A stretch of DNA of 64,000 nucleotides from CACORA01 sp044234625 (lineage in GTDB: Bacteria > Planctomycetota > Planctomycetia > Pirellulales > UBA1268), in contig JBIIIP010000001.1 of the NCBI GenBank assembly GCA_044234625.1, positions 62,001-126,000 of the forward strand. Direction: 5' to 3'. Under the pieces are notes generated by a model that saw only the letters and a list, made by a program, of their open reading frames with translations, had not been told where the DNA came from and ran no database searches. Below, in pieces: positions 59,832 through 64,000 of this stretch (the stretch's first letter is position 1; the number at the start of each line of letters is the position of its first letter). The position numbers and the translations under genes were made by a program.

Positions 59832-60320
59832 CGGTGTTGGAAACCTGTCACCGCACCACGGACCAAGAAACAGACACCTCCAGCCGCAGGCCACGGGCAA
59901 CCTTTGACCATCGAAGCGGCAGGCGCATCACTGCGCGCGAAGACTGATCCTACGGCATGGCGACGGAACACACGGCCCAAAAGGCCACCGGAAAAACATT
60001 GTGCCAACATGTTTTCGACAGTGTTTTTGACAGGGCTCATACGCCTGAAACCCTGAAAATTCAGCTCTTCAAATGATGCGCGGGGCGCGAATCGATTCCT
60101 TCTCTTATTCCTCTTCTGCGTTCCTAAGATCCTCCTTCTCTCCTCTTTCTCTGAACTCAAAAAAGAAATTCAGAAGGGAACGAAGCGGGGTTCCCAAAAC
60201 ACGAAAAAACACCGCCTTCCAGGCCATTTTTCTGGCGGCCAAAACCGGTACAGTAGGGGGACGAAAACCTAGTCTACGAGGCCGCTTGGGTGGCCGCCCG
60301 GAAAGGATGATCTGCTCGCG
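59832..60320. other. 489-bp intergenic region before dnaN
   Basis: No gene was seen. The second half (about 59990-60260) is clearly richer in A and T than its surroundings, with pyrimidine runs (60095-60150) and A-runs (60159-60169, 60200-60216). A small inverted repeat GGGAAC...GTTCCC lies at 60176-60199. I looked for DnaA boxes (TTATCCACA-type) and found none, so origin function is not supported by the sequence. It must contain the promoter of dnaN. Confidence 0.6.
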
Positions 60321-61433
60321 ATGAAGGTGCGTTGCACGAAGGAGCCGCTCTTGGCGGCGTTGCAGAGCGCTGCGGCCGTCGTGCCCGCCCGCTCCCCCAA
60401 GCCGGTGCTCACCAACGTCAAGCTCGAGGCCACGAAGGGAGCGGCGCTGCTCTCCGCCACCGACCTGGAAGTGGGCATTCGCACCGGGGTCGACGGCGTG
60501 GAGACGGCGGCACCGGGAGCCGTGCTGCTGCCGAGCGCGCGGCTGATGGCGATCGTCCGCGAAAGCGCCGCCGGCACGGTCTTCGACATCCATTCCGACG
60601 GCACCGCCGCCATCGTCAAGGCACCGCGGAGCGAGTTTCGGCTGCCCGCCGAAGACGCCCTGGAATTTCCCTCCGTGGCCACGTTTCCCGAGGAGCCCTG
60701 CTTCGAGCTCACTACGCCCCTGGTGCGGGAACTCGTCAAGCGCACCGTGTTTGCCACTGACAACGAGTCGAGCCGTTACGCCCTGGGGGGCGTGCTTCTG
60801 GAACTCTCCGCCAAGGGCGTGATCGCGGTGGGCACCGACGGTCGCCGGCTGGCCAAGATGGAGGGTCCGGCGACGGCAGTAAACGGCAGCCCGGCCGACG
60901 CCCAGCCGATCGTGCCGGCCCGCGCGATGCAGCTCATCGAACGCTGCCTGGCCTCGGCAGACGCGCCAGTGCACGTGGCCGTGCGGCCCAGTGAGATACT
61001 CGTGAAGACCGGGCTGACGACGATCTCCGCCCGGCTCGTCGAGGGACGGTTTCCCCGGTGGCGCGACGTGTTTCCCGATCGCCCCGAAGCGGTCCGCGTG
61101 ATGGCGATTGCCGGTCCACTGCTCGCCGCGGTGCGGCAGGCGGCGATCGTCACCAGCGAGCAATCCAAGGGAGTCGATTTCTCGTTCGAATCCGGGCAGC
61201 TTGTGCTGGCCGGCCGGTCGGCCGAGAGCGGCGAAAGCCGGATCGAGATGCCGATCGACCATGCGGGCCCGGCCGTGAAGATCAAGATGGATCCACGGTT
61301 CGTCAGCGATTTCCTCCGCGTCGTCGATGGTGCGGCGTCGATTTCCATCGAGCTCACCGACGCCCAGAGCGCCTGTGTCTGCCGCACGGACGACGGCTAT
61401 GGCTACGTGATCATGCCGTTGGCCGCCGACTGA
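60321..61433 (+). CDS. dnaN: DNA polymerase III beta sliding clamp
   Basis: The protein has 370 aa, beginning MKVRCTKEPLLAALQSAAAV. Three clamp domains are visible: SPKPVLTNVKLEATKGAALL and LLPSARLMAIVRESAAGTVF in the first; FATDNESSRYALGGVLLELS and AVGTDGRRLAKMEG in the second; and GRFPRWRDVFPDRPEAVRV with the C-terminal DDGYGYVIMPLAAD in the third. The MPL end contributes to the hydrophobic partner-binding pocket. It tethers replicative polymerase to DNA. Length and order (dnaN, DUF721, gyrB) are standard except that dnaA is not upstream. It overlaps the DUF721 gene by one base. Confidence 0.96.
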   Translation: MKVRCTKEPLLAALQSAAAVVPARSPKPVLTNVKLEATKGAALLSATDLEVGIRTGVDGVETAAPGAVLLPSARLMAIVRESAAGTVFDIHSDGTAAIVKAPRSEFRLPAEDALEFPSVATFPEEPCFELTTPLVRELVKRTVFATDNESSRYALGGVLLELSAKGVIAVGTDGRRLAKMEGPATAVNGSPADAQPIVPARAMQLIERCLASADAPVHVAVRPSEILVKTGLTTISARLVEGRFPRWRDVFPDRPEAVRVMAIAGPLLAAVRQAAIVTSEQSKGVDFSFESGQLVLAGRSAESGESRIEMPIDHAGPAVKIKMDPRFVSDFLRVVDGAASISIELTDAQSACVCRTDDGYGYVIMPLAAD

Positions 61434-61771
61434 TGACGACGATGCCCTACGAACCGACCACGTCTGACGGAGGCCCGCGTTCGATCAAGGGGCTCATGTC
61501 GCGGCTCATGGCCCGCACGGGCTACGACCGTGAGCACGGCACGAGTGGATTGGCAGCCGCCTGGGAGCAGGCGGTGCCGGACCCGCTGCGGGGCCATTCC
61601 CAGGCCGGCCTCGTGCGGCGGGGCGTGCTGGAGGTGTTCGTGAGCCACTCGGCGCTGGTGCAGGAAATGGGTTTCCACAAGCGTGCGGTCGTGGCCCGCC
61701 TTAATGAACTGGTGCCCGCGGAGGGCATCACCGACATCCGCTGCCGACTCCTGGCCGACGCCGGCCGCTGA
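61433..61771 (+). CDS. DUF721 / DciA-like protein
   Basis: The protein has 112 aa. The single DUF721 domain shows LAAAWEQAVPDPLRGHSQAG, LEVFVSHSALVQEMGFHKRA and VVARLNELVPAEGITDIRCR. Actinobacterial and proteobacterial DciA (DUF721) acts in replicative helicase loading or operation; the gene position between dnaN and gyrB fits that role. The ATG overlaps the dnaN stop (TGATG), so expression is coupled. The KH-like fold core is complete, and there is no DnaJ-like or other added domain. Confidence 0.92.
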   Translation: MTTMPYEPTTSDGGPRSIKGLMSRLMARTGYDREHGTSGLAAAWEQAVPDPLRGHSQAGLVRRGVLEVFVSHSALVQEMGFHKRAVVARLNELVPAEGITDIRCRLLADAGR

Positions 61772-61809
61772 CCGATCATGCCCCCACGTCCACCCGCCCG
61801 GAGGTAACC

Positions 61810-64000
61810 ATGGCCGACGCCAGCCAGCAGCCCGAATACACGTCTGCGGACCTGAAGCACCTCTCCGACCGCGAGCATGTGCGCGAGCGGTTCGGCATGT
61901 ACATCGGCGACAACACGTCCCGCGGGCTGCACCATCTCGTCTACGAAGTGGTCGACAACTCGATCGACGAGTGCATGGCGGGCCATGCCAAGCACGTCAG
62001 CGTCACCGTGAACGTGGACGGCAGCGTGACGGTCGAGGACGACGGCCGCGGCATCCCGGTCGACCGGCATCCGCAGCTCTCGGAGGAGATGGACCGCGAC
62101 GTCTCCACGCTGGAAGGCGTGATGACCGTCCTCAAGTTCGGCGGGAAGTTCGAGAAGGGGGCCTACCAGACCTCCGGCGGCCTCCACGGCGTGGGCGTGA
62201 CCGTGGTGAACTTCCTCTCCGAGTGGTGCGAGGTGGAGGTGTCGCGGGAAGGCCATGTCTGGCAGCAGGAATACCAGCGCGGCGAGCCCACGGGGCCGGT
62301 GCGGAAGATGGGTACCACCGCGCGGGCCGGCACGAAGACCACGTTCAAGCCCGACCCGCAGATTTTCCCGCAGACGAAGTTCTCTTGGGACATCCTCTCG
62401 CGGCGGCTGCGGGAACTGGCGTTCCTGAATTCGGGCGTGCGGATCACCTTCACCGACGCCGCGACCGGGTCGAGCGAGAGCTACTTCTACGAGCGCGGGG
62501 TCGAGGAATTCGTCGAGCACCTGAACAAGGCGAGCGATGCGATCCACGCCGACGTGATCACGATCAAGGGCGCCGGCGACGGCATGACCTGGGATATCGC
62601 CTTGCAGTACACGACGGAATACACGGAGAGCCTCCACAGCTACGTCAACAACATCTCGACCACCGAGGGGGGCACCCACGTGTCGGGCTTCCGCGCGGCG
62701 CTGACGCGGGCCATGAACGCCTACGGCAAGAAGAGCGGCCTCTACAAAGACCTCATCCCCACCGGGGAGGACGTGCGCGAGGGGCTGACGGCGGTGATCA
62801 GCGTCCGCGTGCCGCACCCGCAGTTCGAAGGGCAGACGAAGACGAAGCTGGGCAACGGCGAGGTCGAGGGAATCATCAACTCGGCCGTCGGCGACTATCT
62901 CGCCAAGTATCTCGAGGAGAATCCCAAGAGCGCCAAGGCGATCGTGCAGAAGGGCGTGCTCGCCGCCGAGGCCCGCGAGGCGGCCAAGAAGGCGAAGCAA
63001 CTATTGCGGGAGCGGAAGGGCGCCCTCTCGGGGGGCGGGCTCCCCGGCAAACTCCGCGATTGCACCAGCCGCGACGTGGAAAAATGCGAACTCTACCTCG
63101 TGGAGGGCGATTCGGCCGGCGGGTCGGCAGAAGGTGGGCGGCACCGGGAATACCAGGCGATCCTTCCGCTCCGCGGCAAGATCATCAACGCCTACAAGAG
63201 TCGCGACGACAAGGTGCTCGCCAACGAGGAGGTGCGGAGCGTGATCTCGGCGATCGGGGCCGGCATCGGCGAGGAGGCCGACCTGGCGAAGCGGCGGTAT
63301 GACAAGGTCGTGATCATGACCGACGCCGACGTCGACGGTTCGCACATCCGCACGCTCCTGCTCACGTTTTTCTACCGGCAGATGTACCGGCTCGTCGCGG
63401 AGGGCCATGTGTATGTTGCCCAGCCGCCGCTGTTCCGCGTGCGGTCGAAGAAGCACGTCTACTACGTGCAGACCGAGGAGGAGATGAAGACGCAACTCCT
63501 CGACCAGGGGCTCGGCGAGGGAGTGTTCCTTCCCGGCGACGGGCGGGAGGTCTCCGGTGAGGCCATGCAGAAGCTGTGCCGCACCCTGTCAGGCCTGGAG
63601 GACGCCCTGGTGGCGCTCGAGAAGCGGGGCATCAGCCTTCGCGACCACGCGGCGCGGCGCGACGGTGCCACCGGCAAGCTGCCGATGTACCACGTCTACT
63701 ATGGCGTCGAGGAGCACTGGTTCACGAGCCGCGACGATTTCGAGGCCTTCGTGAAGGCCAAGGAGAAGGCGGCGGGGGGCACGCTGGCCGTCGGCCGCAT
63801 CGAAGAATCCGTCGCCGCCGGCGACGCGACCCCGGGCACGGCCCACGACACCGGCAGCGACCAGTTGGTGGTCGTCGACCTCCACGAGGTGCGGAGCATC
63901 AACGCCGGGCTCAAGGAGCTGGAGGCGATGGGCTTCGCCATCGACGCCCTCATGCCGCAGGACCGCACCGGCAGCGAGGAGGCCCGCTACACGCTGCGGC
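61810..64000 (+). CDS. gyrB: DNA gyrase subunit B (3' end beyond window)
   Basis: At least 730 codons are visible from ATG 61810, preceded by a perfect GGAGG six bases upstream. The GHKL ATPase domain shows VYEVVDNSIDECMAGHAKHV, DDGRGIPVDRHP and GGLHGVGVTVVNFLS; the transducer has HSYVNNISTTEGGTHVSGFR; the TOPRIM has YLVEGDSAGGSAEGGRHREY and VIMTDADVDGSHIRTLLLTF. After the TOPRIM (from about 550) there is a long insertion-like region containing YHVYYGVEEHWFTSRDDFEA and a Thr/Gly/Asp-rich linker, comparable in position to the insert of E. coli-type GyrB. It introduces negative supercoils with GyrA. The C-terminal tail is not visible. Confidence 0.96.
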   Translation, partial: MADASQQPEYTSADLKHLSDREHVRERFGMYIGDNTSRGLHHLVYEVVDNSIDECMAGHAKHVSVTVNVDGSVTVEDDGRGIPVDRHPQLSEEMDRDVSTLEGVMTVLKFGGKFEKGAYQTSGGLHGVGVTVVNFLSEWCEVEVSREGHVWQQEYQRGEPTGPVRKMGTTARAGTKTTFKPDPQIFPQTKFSWDILSRRLRELAFLNSGVRITFTDAATGSSESYFYERGVEEFVEHLNKASDAIHADVITIKGAGDGMTWDIALQYTTEYTESLHSYVNNISTTEGGTHVSGFRAALTRAMNAYGKKSGLYKDLIPTGEDVREGLTAVISVRVPHPQFEGQTKTKLGNGEVEGIINSAVGDYLAKYLEENPKSAKAIVQKGVLAAEAREAAKKAKQLLRERKGALSGGGLPGKLRDCTSRDVEKCELYLVEGDSAGGSAEGGRHREYQAILPLRGKIINAYKSRDDKVLANEEVRSVISAIGAGIGEEADLAKRRYDKVVIMTDADVDGSHIRTLLLTFFYRQMYRLVAEGHVYVAQPPLFRVRSKKHVYYVQTEEEMKTQLLDQGLGEGVFLPGDGREVSGEAMQKLCRTLSGLEDALVALEKRGISLRDHAARRDGATGKLPMYHVYYGVEEHWFTSRDDFEAFVKAKEKAAGGTLAVGRIEESVAAGDATPGTAHDTGSDQLVVVDLHEVRSINAGLKELEAMGFAIDALMPQDRTGSEEARYTLR

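Noticed and set aside
60026..60060. TTGACA-type promoter upstream of dnaN
   Set aside because: TTGACA is present, but no acceptable -10 element lies 16-18 bp downstream, and planctomycete promoters are poorly defined.
59832..60320. Replication origin between iscS-like gene and dnaN
   Set aside because: It is AT-richer than its surroundings, but no DnaA-box-like sequences or unwinding-element repeats were found by eye.

Overview
The window reads as a chromosomal segment of a planctomycete, most likely order Pirellulales. The evidence is high GC throughout, a DUF1592/DUF1588-type planctomycete cytochrome next to a DUF1552 protein, a sulfatase, a ThuA-like protein, a DUF1559-like prepilin, and many proteins with Tat-type or Sec leaders. 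It looks like core chromosome with lineage-specific neighbourhoods, not a plasmid, phage or genomic island. I found no transposase, integrase, CRISPR array, rRNA or convincing tRNA.

Left part (1-24 kb). A minus-strand sulfur module comes first: an ArsR-type regulator with a 16-bp palindrome upstream, a rhodanese/DUF2892/rhodanese fusion, and an ETHE1-like metallo-beta-lactamase with two rhodanese domains that runs off the left edge. Next is a decayed stretch (about 2.99-4.02 kb) with an antitoxin-like remnant, an unknown coding remnant and a metallophosphatase pseudogene lacking its central metal-binding part. It is followed by a TIM-barrel isomerase-like protein, a CPA2 antiporter, a DUF423 protein, the DUF1592/DUF1552 pair, and a three-gene overlapping operon (transglutaminase-DUF2126, circularly permuted ATP-grasp/alpha-E, transglutaminase). 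Then come a YidB-like protein, a hydrolase-like protein without its nucleophilic serine, a metallophosphoesterase, a sigma-70 factor and apt.

Middle (24-44 kb). The genes are mnmA, a flotillin-like floA, an XRE-cupin regulator, a minus-strand run ThuA > sulfatase > DUF485 > ActP-type symporter > GNAT, a baeRF-type protein, a Pit phosphate transporter, a PatB-type aminotransferase, an Xaa-Pro aminopeptidase, an FKBP, a DUF1559-like prepilin ending at a strong terminator, and a P1B-type ATPase with an unusual CPS motif. The gaps between these genes carry a mosaic family of short palindromic repeats.

Right part (44-64 kb). This is the most unusual neighbourhood. A divergent ABC-2 permease faces a tightly packed run of three SPFH/band-7 proteins, an ABC ATPase, a large ABC permease, an uncharacterised 632-aa protein and a TMTC-like membrane/TPR protein. 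Several of these genes overlap by 4 bp. I propose it as a candidate membrane-organised ABC export or membrane-remodelling system. Downstream are a minimal GspF/GspE pair, a cysteine desulfurase, a 489-bp AT-richer gap, and dnaN - DUF721 (DciA-like) - gyrB, the last running off the right edge.
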